Counted from the first letter of the stretch, positions 48,701-59,299 are shown. The stretch: DNA of 64,000 bases from Castor canadensis (GCF_047511655.1 NC_133392.1:89273042-89337041); one strand, 5' to 3'. The notes: generated by a model from the sequence alone, not told the origin. Numbers and translations are program-made.

Positions 48701-51700
48701 ATTATTTTGGAGAAGTTTTGAGAGAGGGAATTAGATTACAATATTACTTTAAGTATTTCAGGGTGTGTATCAGAATACGGATGAATCCACACCTTTAGAT
48801 GCAGAAAGAAGGAACAGCAGAACTTTTAGTGACAAAATTGGGGAAAACTTCAGAAGAGACAGAAGTGGAGAGGATACTAGATATAAATTGTTTTTTTGCT
48901 GCAGTGAATGTTTCAGTGAACAAATGACCTCATGTGAGATCTGACACACAGGGAAACAGCAGTGTTAGGCAGAAGTTCTGCCTCTCAAAGCATGGTCCTG
49001 GACCAGCAACATCCACATCACCTGGAGCTCATTGCAAATGCAAAGTCTCAGGCCCAACCTAAACCTTCTAGATCAGAATTTGAATTTTCAAAGATCCCAA
49101 TATAAAACTTTAAAATTACTAAATTACTGGATTAAGGTTTTCTGGTTAAATGAAGTCAGTTTAGCAGGAATAGAATTATAATTTTCAGCATGGAAGGGGA
49201 CAGCCCTGATATCAGCTACTGGAACAGGACTTTGGTGAAATGTTTAAAAAATGAAAACTTTTCTGCACCTGTGGCTGTCTTCATAAACAGGTCCACTGTC
49301 GTACTTGCTCCCTCCTCAGATGCCCCAGCTCCCACCCACCTTAAAAGCAGTCCCTGTGACTCAGAATTCCACTTCATCTCCATTGTCATCTCAGCTGGGC
49401 TCTCTGTTGTTATTTGTAATAGAATTTCTATTCTATGTGTGCATTTGTGTACACGTGTGTGCACACACTTTAATGTCTGCTATGGCAGCCTCCAGGCAGA
49501 ACCTGGAGTTCCTGCCTGGGTGGCCCAAATGAACTTTCCAAGTATAGATTTTCCTTTGTTATTGTAATCATTGTTACCACAAATTTGCATAGATCTTGAG
49601 GGCTCTCTTGTTCATCTTGTTTTTCTAAAACCTGTGTTAGGGCATGGTTTGTAGAATGTGTGTTATACACACCCACCCCACCCACATACCATTATGGAAT
49701 AAAGATCTGTCTGGAGTAAGGGTGGAACCTGTTTCACTGTCTCAGTAATGAGTAAGGCTGAGACTGAGGTGAGGTGTGGGATATGGAAAGATCAAGAGCT
49801 CAGATGGAGACATTGGCCTGAAGAGAAATCTTCCTGTTCTATGATGGCCAGTTTAAGGTTTTCTGGGTTAAAAAGGATAGAGGTACATGTAAGTTTAGAT
49901 GAAGGTGGAGACTTCTATTTTCTCATTCAAGACACTTGTCAATTGATGGGAGTGGAAGTAAAAAGAGTGGCTAGAGATCTTGAGAAAAATGGTAGAAATT
50001 TTAGAACATTTCTATGGGAAATGAGAAAGGGTGCTGAGATAAGCCCAGTAAAAATATTATTGGAAAGCACTGAAGGTTCCACTGAGAACTTATCTGTAGT
50101 GATGTGAATTAATTTTATAATTTTCTGTTTTTTCCTACTTGCTAGACATTTAAAACTTTTTATTGTAAAATAACTTGACTTACAAAAAAAGACGTTTCAT
50201 AATTTTCTTGAACAATATGGGAAACATAACAGGAACCAAAGAGACTGGCTGGGTTAATCAGCACTAGAGTTTCAGTAAGTTGACTGAAAGCTATGGATAA
50301 GAGAGGTGGGGAATCGAGCCATTTGTACTTGTTGTTGAAGCGATTGACTTCGCTGGTTATTTCTGCTAGAAAGGAATTACAGTGAGGAAGGTGTAATGGA
50401 TCCTGTGTACAAGGAGACCATATAAGGGGCATATGGTTAGGATATCATATGAGGAACAGATAAGAATGGGATGTGGGGGGTGATGGAGCTTTCAAGATTG
50501 GAGTAGGAAAGCAATCCAGGTAATGACAAGGATTGGCTGAGAGATGGCAGACAAGAGATTTAGTGAATGCGCATTGAACAGGCAGTGGAGAGAGAGGATT
50601 GTGCAAGGATTCAGATTTGTGGGACTTTTCTTTGAAAAGTGACATGAATTGAGCCACCCTTTAACAGTGATTTTCATTTTTTAAAAATAATGTGGGTAAA
50701 GCACATTCATTTGGAAAACTGATCTTAACATTTAGATTAATCTAGACAAAATTATTAGTGTGTGTGTGTGTGTGTGTGTGGCAGTAATGGGGCTTGACCT
50801 GAGGCTTTGAGCTTCCTGGCAGGTGCTCTGACACTTTAGTCATACCCTAGCCCTTTTTGCTCTGGTTATTTTGGAGATAGGGTCTCTCTTTTTGCTCAGG
50901 CCTGCCTGGACTGCAGTCATTCAATTTTAAGTTTCCTACAGTAGCAGGGACAACAGGTGTGTGACACCAAACCTAGACTTTTTCTGTTGAGATATGGTCT
51001 TGCAAACTTTTTGCCTGGGCTGGATCTGGAACCAGGATCCTCCTGATCTCAGCCTCTCATGTGGTTTAGGATGACGGGAGTGCACCACGATGCCCAGCTA
51101 TTGGCTGATATGGGATCTTGAGAACTCCCTGCCTGGGCTGACCTCAAACCATGATCCTCTTAATCTCAAATTCCCAAGTAGCTAGGATTGCAGGTGTGAG
51201 CCACTGGCATCTGGATGAAGTTGCCATTATTAATAGGTCCAAATGATTAATTTTAGACAATTTCATCTGGTACAGCCAAATAGGTCGAATAATAATGTCA
51301 GCAGCTAACAGCCTGAGTGTTTTCTCCTGTCCAGCAACTGGCATCATGCCTCTTTCCAGCTTGCTATGCATCTGGTTTCCATGGAGCTGGATGTGATTGA
51401 TTAATATGCACCTGTGGAGGGCTGGAACATTAAGACTTAAAAGTATGCCTTTAGAAAACATTTATTATTTCTGCTTTCTTTTTAAATTTCTGAAGACACT
51501 GTACTTACTCGATTAACTAGTTTAATGTTCACAAAAACTCTACAAGGTATAGACTTGTGTATTCACCATTTTGCCAGGAATAGACACAGGGAGGGTAGGT
51601 TGCTTGTTTCAGGTCACATTTCTAATAAACAGAAAATCCAGGATTTGAACCTAGAGGCTTCTCTAAAATCTGTTTTCTGGGAACAGACCTGATTGTTGCA

Positions 51701-54700
51701 AAATTAGATGTTTTAACCAAATTTCTTACCTGCTGGTCCATATTCATTTAGCTTTTTTCCCAATACAAAGTCAGGAGTGAAATGAATGTATTCTGCTTTT
51801 TCTCCACATTCTGTGAACTGCCTGGTGTACGGTTCGTCTCTGCCTAGAATAGTGGGTGGTGCAACTCTAACATCAGCCTGTGAATGTTTAAAACGATAGT
51901 TAAAAATTCAATAACATAAATAAAAACTTTTAGTGACTCTGAAAAAATTTGTGGCAAGACCAGAGAGCATCAGAAAATATTCTTTTTGTCAGAGAAGATG
52001 TTGATACTTACATGTGTGTAGCTCTCATGTGTGGGCCTCTTGTATTGAAGACTGTCCTCCCAACTCTCAGGAATTAAAATAGATATATTTTTGAAAAAAA
52101 ATCTTTTTTGTGTGGCTTCGAACAGATAAGTAGATGCAGTAGTCACTATTTCCTGTATCAAAGGAAAAAAATCTGTGAGAATGGCCAAGTAGGGGCTCAT
52201 GCCAGTCATGTTCCACTTTTCATTGTTAATACAAAAGCAACTGACTAATAAGCAGGGTCTCTCCTGTAATTCCATCTCTGCCACTGTCTATCCCAAACTC
52301 TCCCTTCATCCTGCACATGAAAAGACTTCTCAGTCTTCTATCCTCTTACTTCAAAGGGCAACTGTGTATACTTGGTGACTAAAGGAATTGAGTAATATGA
52401 ATATGTACCTGGACTTTGGAGTCATTTGCTTGATTCCAACACTGATGTTAGAACTTTCTGGGTGATGGATCTTGGTTGACTTATTTAATTCTCTGAAACT
52501 TAGTTTCCTATCCTCTTTTACTGGAAATTACTGCTGTACCTATCTTTATGGCTGGCATAAAGATCCAATGAATTAGAAAGGACTCTGCACATAAGCAATC
52601 CTAAAACTGTTTAGTACCATTACTGATTAGAAGAAATCTGAGTCAGGAACAGCTTGAGGTGATTCAAGCTGAGGAAGACAGTCTGTAGGAATTGGTGTTA
52701 GATGGTTTTTTTTTTTCCTCATACCACCCTCAGGAGAGTTAGCTAGGCTGGGCACTTGATGAGTAGGGTTATGAAAAAAATCCATATTGGCAGTAAAATG
52801 TTGATCACAGAACTGTTATTTTGCCAGGAAGCTGAAAGTAATATCACCTTTTATTATCATGAGGTGAAAATTACAGTGATTAATAAGAGAAATTGTTCCT
52901 CCATAGAGCTTAGTAACTAGTGGGGAAATAGATGGGTGAAAAGTCCTTAAGAACATCTATTGTACACGATCAAGTCCACTACATGAGGAATCCTGGATGG
53001 TGGATGATGATGTTAATTTCTTCATCATGGTGCAAGCATCCCAGTCTACCGTGTTGTGTCAAGATAGGCTCCTGTTTGATGCTTCCTGGTTTAACAGAAG
53101 CCCATACTAGAACTGTTCTTCAGAAATCCAGGTTCTCTTCTTGGTACTCTTTAAGACAGTCTAATGTGCTGATTCACATGCACTGTATGAACCAAATTGA
53201 TTGCATTCAGAACCGTGGGATTAGTCAGAAGGTCAGAGTTCAGATAACTGAAAGCCCAGAGGACTGGCTAGGAGGGAGGAAAAGGGCTTTGGAGAACTCT
53301 AAGGTAGGTTGTAAGTTACTTCAGCATCGACCTAAGACAGGCTCTCTCACTTCCTTAAAGAATGCCTCCTTCTTTTAAAAAAGTGTTATTTAGGTATCAA
53401 TAGGTTGTCATGTTCTGTTTGAAGTGATGATTCTCTGTGTATATGAGATAAAAGTGTATTTGGTGATCAAATTAAGTTATAGATTGAACAAATAGGATTG
53501 CTGTACATGATTGTGTGGGGTGTACATTGTTTAATTCCAAGGGACTCTATTTATTTTGGAGTCCCAGTGGCCCAAAGTGACTGTCTTGGATAGTGGTGTG
53601 TTCATGGGTCATGGAGATAGTTCAGAGACCTATTAGATGAGGGAAATCCCCTGGAGTATAATGGTTTTCAAAGATTTTCTAGGCAGAATTTCTATAATAT
53701 TCATTCTCAGCATTCCTGTAACTTCCTGGTTGGATTAAAGAAGATGAAGATATCAGTGTTTGCAAAAGTAATTAAAGTAATTACTCTGTGTTAGTGAGCA
53801 CCTCTGTGCTGCATCAGAGTTTATAAAGAATCAGTGACAAATCACATACTGAATCACCAGAGTACAACTCAGTTCATGCCCACCATAGGCTTGAACAATG
53901 AGCATCAGGACCCAGGAGCAGAGGAATTGAAAATGAGGCCTTAGTAGATGTGGATGTGAGGGACATGGAAAATAATCCATACAGCTGTACTGTCAATCAT
54001 TACACTGCATGGAATATGGTAGCCTGAAGAAACTTCAGAAAATCAGAGTCACAAGCTTAGTCCTGGAGCCCTTCTTTCTCTTCTTCTGTTTGCCCTCAGC
54101 CAGTGTATTCATATCATCTGCACAGTGAAGACTCAAATTTTTATCTACATAAATATTTCTCCCCAAATTCACATTCCTGTTTCTTCTACTTGGATGCCTA
54201 AAAAGTGTATCAATTTCAAAATATCCCAAACTAACTCCAGATACCAAAAGTGCCATTTTTTCTTAGTTTTTAAGTTTTTCCTTCTCAATTGATGATAATT
54301 CCATCCTTTCAAGTGTTCAGGTAAAAGATTTGAAGTCTTCCTTGACTCAGTATTTCCTTCCTTTTTACCCTACACTCTCATCCAGACCATCAGAAAGTAT
54401 CGTCTGACAATCTCAAAATATGTTCAGAATCACACATGACCTCCCTGTCCTTGTCACCATCACTGTCACTGGCTAAAACTTCCCACCTGATTCTTTCTAC
54501 ACCTCTATTCTGCAACAGCATTTATACAGGATGTGTGGCAAGTGCAAGCCCTCCACCATTTCCTCCACACTGCAGTCAGAGAGACCAGAACACACACAGG
54601 AGCACATTCCTCTCTGCTCTGAACACTGCAGGGATTCTCAGCACACTCACAGTGAGAGCCAAAGTCTTTCCAGTGGTCTGCGCTCTGTTACCTCTTCCAG

Positions 54701-55523
54701 CTTCCTCTAGCCCGCATCCATTTGCCCATTCACTGGTGTTTCCTTGGTCAAATCAAGCTGTTCTCCCCTCTAGGCTGTTCCTGTGTCTCAGGGTTTCAAT
54801 GAGCTTTTCCCTCACTCACATTCATCTCTGTTCGGATGTCACACCATCAGCAAGGTCTTCCCCGACTGTCCTACATCAAACAGTAACCCACACATCCCTT
54901 TATCCCAGTCACTGTCCACACTCTGTACCTCTTTCCTGGTTCTGTGTGCTCCAGCAACCTACCACCTGTCCTGCAGGTTTGTTTTTACTAATTACATCTC
55001 TGAAAAGAATGCACACTCCATGAGGCCAGAGGCTTTTTTTTTTTCATTTACTACTCTCTGCTCCAGTATGCCATATGTATTCAATGAATAATTATTTAAA
55101 GAGCATTTGAGTCCAAATGCCAACTTACAGACAAGGAAATTGAGGACCAGAGAGGCCCAGTGCCTTGTCTTTGGTCTTGTGGTGAGATTGGATGGAACCC
55201 CATGTAGAGCTTCCATCTCCCTTGACCCTCTCCAGCATTGTCCTCACTACAACCTCCCTGCTTTTAAACTTCCTGGAGCACTTCAAAATTTGCATAAGAA
55301 TTATTCACAATTAACGTTTTTTTCTTTTCTGTAATTCAACCAGAAAAAATTTCATTTTCTTTACCTTAAGTTGTTCAATTATGTTTTCATCTTCTGGTAC
55401 ACCAGGATCAATAGCAATGATAACATCTTCATAACCATTATCATTCAGCTTAACAAAGGAACTGTTTGACCCCTGTAGCAGGTAGAGGAGTAAGAAGAAA
55501 ACTAAACCTTGAAATAACCCCAT
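30305..55523 (-). CDS. CLCA4: CLCA4 copy B, complete 14-exon gene
   Basis: Calcium-activated chloride channel regulator 4: a secretory-pathway, self-cleaving metalloprotease-like protein that modulates epithelial chloride conductance, mostly in gut in the known family. I joined 14 exons by hand; all phases agree and give 2787 bp, 928 residues plus TAA at 30307-30305, near the roughly 919 residues of the human protein. Visible order: signal peptide (1 to about 21), N-terminal CLCA domain with the zinc motif HEWAH (155-159), a Cys-rich stretch (about 186-245), a VWA domain opening with the MIDAS motif DKSGS (312-316) and running to about 476, beta-sandwich regions, an FnIII-like region (about 735-855), a Pro-rich linker, a hydrophobic helix (about 890-915) and a short basic tail. 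Start is the first Met of exon 1, followed by the signal peptide. Identity rests on near-continuous resemblance to the CLCA4 I know, e.g. [11 protein letters not shown] and [16 protein letters not shown]. No stop or frameshift seen. Confidence 0.95.
30920..31035 (-). repeat. B1-like SINE, intron 13
   Basis: TTAAGAGACAGATTCTTACT, CTGCCTCAGCCTCACAAGTG, GGGATTATAGGGGTGTGCCA: reverse B1. An ID-like fragment follows at 31075-31125. Confidence 0.8.
31324..31554 (-). CDS. CLCA4: CLCA4 copy B exon 13
   Basis: 231 bp, 2 + 76 codons + 1. Acceptor atgcag|GGG, donor ACAG|GTAAG. Encodes [20 protein letters not shown], then [13 protein letters not shown] and [14 protein letters not shown], the start of the FnIII-like region. 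Confidence 0.95.
32267..32360 (-). repeat. (GT)n and ID-like SINE, intron 12 boundary region
   Basis: Short (GT)8 then GGAGCTGGGGTTTGAACTCA, TTGAGCTACTCTGCCAGCCC. It lies in intron 11's neighbour, between exons 13 and 12. Confidence 0.85.
32482..32652 (-). CDS. CLCA4: CLCA4 copy B exon 12
   Basis: 171 bp, 2 + 56 codons + 1. Acceptor tgtaacaag|GT (an AAG acceptor, less common than CAG/TAG), donor ATG|GTGAGT. Encodes [20 protein letters not shown], then a KVRAHGG stretch and [10 protein letters not shown], all conserved in CLCA4. Found from homology and phase. Confidence 0.9.
34095..34283. repeat. polypyrimidine (CTTCC)n tract, intron 11
   Basis: Nearly 190 bp of C/T on the plus strand, so a purine tract in the CLCA4 pre-mRNA. 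It produces the Pro/Ser/Leu-rich open frames 33930-34352. Confidence 0.95.
34284..34372 (-). repeat. ID-like SINE, intron 11
   Basis: GTACTGGGGTTTGAACTCAG, CTCATGCTTGCTAGACTGGT: a well-preserved reverse ID-like copy with the pyrimidine tract at its tail side. Confidence 0.85.
34490..34575. repeat. MIR-like fragment, intron 11
   Basis: CAATAAATATTTATTGGAAA, CTAAGCACTTTGTAGG resemble a MIR 3' portion. Confidence 0.45.
34693..34960 (-). CDS. CLCA4: CLCA4 copy B exon 11
   Basis: 268 bp, 89 codons + 1. Acceptor tttcag|GTG, donor GCAG|GTAATT. Encodes [20 protein letters not shown], the [15 protein letters not shown] block and [10 protein letters not shown]. In the family the autoproteolytic cleavage is further on, around residues 650-700, within the next exon. 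Confidence 0.95.
35504..35719 (-). CDS. CLCA4: CLCA4 copy B exon 10
   Basis: 72 codons, residues 490-561, phase 0. Acceptor aaacag|CTG, donor CAG|GTAAGC. Encodes [10 protein letters not shown], then [18 protein letters not shown], a conserved CLCA beta-rich stretch following the VWA domain. Confidence 0.95.
36165..36600 (-). mobile_element. ancient L1M 3'UTR, intron 9
   Basis: Minus-strand match to the well-known mammalian L1 3' end: TATTTCAAAACATCATGC, GGTTTTAAGACTACAATGCA-like, TGAACTTATTTCTCCTATGT on the plus side. Old and diverged. Confidence 0.75.
37155..37235 (-). repeat. ID-like SINE, intron 9
   Basis: GTGGTACTGGGGTTTGAACT, CTCTACCACTTGAAGCACTC, with an internal deletion; 70 bp from exon 9. 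Confidence 0.8.
37303..37409 (-). CDS. CLCA4: CLCA4 copy B exon 9
   Basis: 107 bp, 2 + 35 codons. Acceptor ttttag|GAG, donor CAG|GTCAGAG. Encodes [20 protein letters not shown], the end of the VWA domain. It matches human CLCA4 at NNGLIDAFG. Too short to stand out as an ORF; found from splice sites and homology. Confidence 0.92.
37700..38130 (+). mobile_element. LTR-like element, intron 8
   Basis: Poly(A) signal AATAAA at 38070-38075 followed by a T/C-rich stretch (GAGTTCTCCTACTTCTCTGA). Upstream is an internal tandem block, CCCATTTCCACCTTTCCTTT near 37777 and CCCATTCCCACCTTTCTTTG near 37836. Typical of an LTR U3-R-U5, but ends were not fixed and no coding region is attached. Confidence 0.5.
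38285..38705 (+). mobile_element. second LTR-like element, intron 8
   Basis: TATA-like TATAAAA at 38530, AATAAA at 38622, then TCTTTCTGACCTCTGCTGCT, with AGAACCCCAACACC near the end. Appears to be a solo LTR, ends approximate. Confidence 0.5.
39445..39622 (-). CDS. CLCA4: CLCA4 copy B exon 8 (VWA)
   Basis: 178 bp, 59 codons + 1. Acceptor gcag|GTA, donor ACAG|GTAAAG. Encodes [20 protein letters not shown], carrying the TDGE metal-binding loop of VWA domains, then [15 protein letters not shown]. Confidence 0.95.
39623..41009. other. intron 7 of copy B, nothing recognised
   Basis: AT-rich; no gene-like sequence or repeat I can name. Confidence 0.4.
41010..41575 (+). repeat. L2-like LINE fragment, intron 7
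   Basis: GTTGTCTTTTAGAGAAGGCC and the end GCACATAACAAGCAGAAAGT followed by AAATGTTGAATAAATGAA are the L2 3' signature. Confidence 0.75.
42140..42340. repeat. MIR-like element, intron 7
   Basis: CTTAATCCTTATGATAATCC and AGAGCTAGAAAGTAGCAGAG are typical of MIR. Confidence 0.65.
42756..42983 (-). CDS. CLCA4: CLCA4 copy B exon 7 (VWA)
   Basis: 76 codons, residues 319-394, phase 0 both ends. Acceptor tattcag|CTT, donor CAG|GTGAAA. Encodes [20 protein letters not shown] and the strand [11 protein letters not shown] of the VWA fold, then [14 protein letters not shown]. Confidence 0.95.
44400..44495 (-). repeat. B1-like SINE, intron 6
   Basis: TTTTGAGACAGGGTCTTGGT, CAGTCCTCCTGCTGGGATAA: reverse B1. 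Confidence 0.75.
45074..45292 (-). CDS. CLCA4: CLCA4 copy B exon 6 (start of VWA)
   Basis: 73 codons, residues 246-318. Acceptor ctttcag|GTC, donor TCT|GTAAGT. Contains a linker ([19 protein letters not shown]), a Pro run, then [12 protein letters not shown], the first VWA strand and MIDAS DxSxS. It differs from exon 6 of copy A at 12 of 219 bases (my count), all in the linker half; the last 93 coding bases are identical. Confidence 0.95.
45356..45484 (+). mobile_element. L1 3'-tail insertion, intron 5 of copy B
   Basis: Only the last 130 bp of an L1: GGGATAAGGGCAAAATAGTT, a G-rich polypurine tract, then TTGTATGCACATATGAATAA and A run; the same 3' end as the L1 at 24160-24300. Direct repeats AAATCCTAACTTCAA (45341-45355) and AAATCCTAACATCAA (45485-45499) flank it. 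Copy A has the empty site near 555-575. Confidence 0.9.
45713..45820 (+). repeat. ID-like SINE, copy B counterpart
   Basis: Orthologous in position to 725-852 with a shorter AAT tail. Confidence 0.75.
45890..46067 (-). CDS. CLCA4: CLCA4 copy B exon 5
   Basis: 178 bp, 1 + 59 codons. Acceptor attttcag|GTGTTCC, donor TCG|GTAAGT. Encodes the Cys-rich segment with [20 protein letters not shown] and the conserved [15 protein letters not shown]. Confidence 0.95.
47589..47697 (-). CDS. CLCA4: CLCA4 copy B exon 4 (zinc motif; GC donor)
   Basis: 109 bp. Acceptor cccacag|GT. Encodes [20 protein letters not shown], with HExxH at residues 155-159 and downstream acidic residues, the metalloprotease centre of the family. 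The conserved reading frame ends at ...EAT(R), where the next bases are GCATGA rather than GT. The intron is therefore GC-AG, the same as in copy A. Confidence 0.92.
47763..47860 (+). repeat. B1-like SINE, intron 3 of copy B
   Basis: Counterpart of 2838-2935, same orientation and place. Confidence 0.8.
48310..48620 (-). repeat. composite ID/B1-like SINE, copy B
   Basis: Counterpart of 3405-3715. Confidence 0.75.
50782..51205 (-). repeat. composite ID/B1-like SINE, intron 3 of copy B
   Basis: Counterpart of 7459-7885, next to (TG)n at 50758-50781. Confidence 0.8.
51730..51877 (-). CDS. CLCA4: CLCA4 copy B exon 3
   Basis: 148 bp, residues 101-149 plus the first base of codon 150. Acceptor cacag|GCT, donor CAG|GTAAG. 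Encodes [20 protein letters not shown], then the conserved FTPD and GKKLNEYGP stretches just before the zinc motif. Intron 2 is only 134 bp, the same length as in copy A. Confidence 0.94.
52012..52152 (-). CDS. CLCA4: CLCA4 copy B exon 2
   Basis: 47 codons, residues 54-100, phase 0 at both ends. Acceptor is tttgatacag|GAA, donor CAT|GTAAGT. Encodes the [19 protein letters not shown] block of the N-terminal CLCA domain. Intron 1 behind it is 3212 bp. Confidence 0.95.
52390..52620 (+). repeat. MIR-like element, intron 1 of copy B
   Basis: Counterpart of 9060-9290. Confidence 0.65.
54310..55095 (+). repeat. L2-like LINE fragment, intron 1 of copy B
   Basis: Counterpart of 10980-11765; explains the 195-codon open frame at 54436-55023. 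Confidence 0.7.
55365..55523 (-). CDS. CLCA4: CLCA4 copy B exon 1
   Basis: 53 codons, residues 1-53, ending in phase 0. Begins with Met and a hydrophobic signal peptide ([13 protein letters not shown]), then [20 protein letters not shown], the conserved CLCA N-terminus. Donor is AAG|GTAAAG on the minus strand. Nearly identical to exon 1 of copy A. Confidence 0.95.
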
Positions 55524-55640
55524 TGTTCTCTAGTTGCTCAGAAGGCTTTCCTTTCACCTTGTCTCTCTCCAGGTATATATACTCCCCAAAATTGTCTTAA
55601 TTGACTGATTATGGGATGTGGACTGTATAAAGGTCAATGT
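55524..55640 (-). promoter_or_regulatory. CLCA4 copy B core promoter and 5'UTR
   Basis: TATATATA at 55574-55581, 51 bp upstream of the ATG, and AAAGGTCA at 55629-55636 on the plus strand. Layout is the same as copy A with small indels, so both copies kept a TATA-type promoter. Confidence 0.6.
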
Positions 55641-55756
55641 TACATGCAGGGAAAATATTTGACTTTCAGGTTATACAATAGTTTTATTGTATGTTACTAT
55701 AAAATGATCAAGAAACATTTTGAAATGCACTGAACATTTTCCTCTTATGAAACATT

Positions 55757-55840
55757 TTTTCTGGTGGTATAGGGGTTTGAACTTAGGGCCTTGTGCTTGC
55801 TAGGCAAGTACTCTACCACTTGATCCATGCCCCTACCCCT
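55757..55840 (-). repeat. ID-like SINE upstream of copy B
   Basis: Counterpart of 12415-12500. Confidence 0.8.
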
Positions 55841-58169
55841 CTCTTATGACACATTTTTACACTTCCTAATTTTGGTTAGTTTCTTAAATATATACACATA
55901 CTTTAAATATTTTCTATAGGATGGAATGTGAGAATTAATAAAATCATAATAAAATAAGCAGACCCCAAAATGTTCTTTCTCATTTTACATAGCAATTTAA
56001 TTAGTTTCTAGGTTATTTGTCCCCTAAAGAATAATCATATAAATAATGGAAGTGAATATAAGATTATCAAAAGAGGCAAGTTGAGTTTGAAACCCAAATT
56101 AAAGATTTAAAGAGTGATAAATTTAAGAAGATTTGGTGAAGTCAAATAACTCGAGTGAACTAAAAAAAAAAATCCTGTCCAGTAAGAATGAATGGAATTT
56201 GTTTTTATACAAGTGTATAAAAAAAGTGCACATGGTACTTTGCTGGTTACTACTGTGGCAAAGTGAATAATATTAATATTTACTCAGTGTTTACCAAGAC
56301 ACAGATTTACTCACAGTGCTATTCTCTAAGGTAAGTATGTGTATTATTTTATGTAGTAAGATATTGATTTAAGACTTGCCACAACCTCACAGCTCATGAA
56401 TGTCAGAATCAGGCTCTAAACCCACATTCTTATTTCAGAGTCCAGGGATTTAATTACTCCATAACAAGACAATTTTTTCAAGGAGAAAAGAGATCACACT
56501 AGCAATTGTGATGATAAATCTAAGAATGTTTTATCCTAAAGTAAAAGCAGCATGGACACATCAGAGGACACAAAAGAGAACTGAAAATAGAGTATCAGAA
56601 ATTACCTTCAAGAGTTCAGATAAGAGGATAGAAATAATGCTGGATTCTTGGCCACAGTCTAAGACAGAGACTTCATCATGTGTGTCCAGACTCTCCCTTC
56701 TGAAGAAGCATCCAACACACTTCTTTCATTCCCTCAGGAATACTGTGGGATAATTAATTGTATATTCACAGAATTACCATGTTGTACAAGGATGGAACTT
56801 TTATACTAGCAATCCTAGGATATCTGGAGTAGATAGAGGAAGGGTATTGACAAGTACATCCTATGCAGTCCTGGTTTTCTCATTGACTCCCCTTCCTATT
56901 GCTGCCCACTTTTCACTTAACTCAAGCTTGGTGGCTTCAGGCAAACCAAGCATGCTCCAATCTATACACTTGGTACTCAGGAAATTGGTTTTGACAAGTG
57001 GTCTGACCAAATTAGTGAAAGACAATCATTTTGACCAAAACTAACAACAAAACAGAAACTTTCCAATGTCTTTAAAATTCTGGAGACACCTGGGGAACTT
57101 GTGTCCTGTGTATGGTGTGGGGTATTATCTAATTTATTTTGAGAAGGTACAATTACTTCCTTAATAAATTCAGGAAATTTTTGGTTATGAGATTAGAAGG
57201 AGAGACTTCCTCTACCAAAGAAGTGAGGAAATGCTCCCTCTAGGTGCATGTTCCTGGCATCATAGGAACATTGGAATTGGGGACAGTTGTGTGTTTAGTT
57301 ATTTACCATCCATCTTCCTGGCTGAGGTTCTACTCTCTTTGTAAAGATGGAAGTGGAGCTGCTCTGTTGCCCTCAAAACATCCCTGTTGGTAACTAGGGC
57401 ACTTTTGACATGTGCTAGGTTTGTTGGTCCAGCCATAAGTGCAGTGTCTCCATCAGACTTGAGATCTCAGGAAGCTATTCTGGCAGAGGCTGGCTTGATA
57501 TGAGTCAGAAAGGACCATGCTAAGTGGGTCCACACCAAATGTAACTCAGACAGGCAGGCTTACGTGTGTCATTTGAGATGGTTGAGTTTCTTTGTCCTTG
57601 ACTGGGTCAAGGGATAGCTTTGAAAAAACTCAGTTGTTATTTATTCAAATTAGTGTGCAATAGAAAAGTATCCAACATACAAAACTTGAATTTTCACAGA
57701 TGTTAGAATCGTATCAAGTTTGTTTTTTCTTCCTCCCTTGCTTCCTCACTTCCTTTCAATTTCTTTCTAGAACTGAGGATTGAACTGAGGGTCTCACTCT
57801 TTTCTTGTTTTGTTTCTTTCACTTTTTTAAAAAGTGAGTTGACTTAAAGAAACATATTAAAAAATAGTAGAATGATTACGTGAACATGGCCACAGTTCCA
57901 AAGTTGGCAGGTGCATGGATGAGGTTGGCAAACCTAGTCTTTGGTGGTACATGTACAGTTATCTCCTTTTTAAACATTAAAAATAGTCTTATAACATAGG
58001 CTAAACATAATTCCCTTACTGGTAAACATTTCTATGCATTTGGGTTTCCAGTTTGGGGGGCTATAAATTGTAAGGGAAAGCTTTCCGCAGTGCCTTCTCT
58101 TGTCCTAGAAATTATTCATTTCAAAATATTTTTGCTACTTTCAGTTATTATTGATGGTGCCTGTATTGC

Positions 58170-58290
58170 ATTAATTTTTTTTGAGACATGGTTGTGTTAT
58201 ATAGCCTAGGCTGGCCTTGAACTCAAAATCCTCCTGTCACAGTTTCCTGAGTGCTGAGATTCTAAGCATGAACTACCACGCCCAGTAGGA
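58170..58290 (-). repeat. B1-like SINE
   Basis: TTTTTGAGACATGGTTGTGT, AGGCTGGCCTTGAACTCAAA, in reverse orientation. Confidence 0.8.
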
Positions 58291-58829
58291 TTAATTTTTT
58301 CTTTCATCATTGCTTTTGTTATTTGGGGGTTTACAATTTAATTCTTTTTGTAGCTTCTCATATTGATTGTTCAGCTAATTTATTTTTTGTTTATTTTATT
58401 GTTATTTAGGGATAAGTACTAAAACAAATACTTCATATCCTGTAAATACTACTTGACCCACCCCTCCAGTTCATTTTGCTCTTGTTATGTTGGAGATGGA
58501 GTCTTGCAAACTATTTGCCCAGGATGACCTCGAACGGTGATCCTACTGATCTCAGCCTCCCAGGTAGCTAAGATTGTAAGTGAATATCCTCCAAGTTTTA
58601 ATATACAGTGCTCCAGTCTAGACAGTTCCTTTTGTTTAGTGACATTCTGCTGTCATTTTTTAAACCTAGTTTGTAAATTTAATTTCAATTTAGTTTCCTC
58701 TCTAATTCTTCACCAGATTAGGGGATTTGGTACATTTAATAAGAAGGCTGTTTTGCTAAACTCTGGCCACTGTCCTTGAATATCATCCATAATTCGAGAT
58801 TTGTTATATTAAGTTTTCTTTTGTTTTTC

Positions 58830-58925
58830 TTTTGCTGAATAACCGAGGCTAGCCTTGAACTCATAATCTTCCCTCCTCAGCCTCTGGAATTCCAGGATTA
58901 CAGGTGTGTACCACAATATCTGACC
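58830..58925 (-). repeat. B1-like SINE
   Basis: GAGGCTAGCCTTGAACTCAT, CAGGATTACAGGTGTGTACC, reverse orientation. Confidence 0.8.
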
Positions 58926-59299
58926 CAAGTTGTACCAATTTTTACTTTACTTTTTAAATAGGCTCTCTAGGTGGATGTGTGTTATATTACAAAATTTGTA
59001 GATGTTTTATTTTTGGAAATATAATTACTATGCATTGTTTTCGTATAAAACTTTCTTTACTATGCATATTTATTCAACTAAAATACTCATCAGATCATGT
59101 CTCAGAAAGGAAAACAGTGTATAAAGTTAAATTGCTAATTGATTTCAATATGATCGATGCAGGCTGTATGCACTATGGAATCATCACAGTGAATCCCATA
59201 AATAGGTACAATTAATATGTGTTAACAAAAAAGAAAAAATGACTTCAATATCTGTTATATAGTATTGTCTGGCTGGGTGAGAATTTAAGATCTTAGGAG

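Noticed and set aside
49748-50107. 119-codon plus-strand frame in intron 3 of copy B
   Set aside because: The paralogous stretch in copy A (about 5690-6010) is interrupted, and no domain is visible.
54436-55023. 195-codon plus-strand frame upstream in intron 1 of copy B
   Set aside because: Falls on an L2-like repeat; the equivalent frame in copy A is shorter and in a different register.
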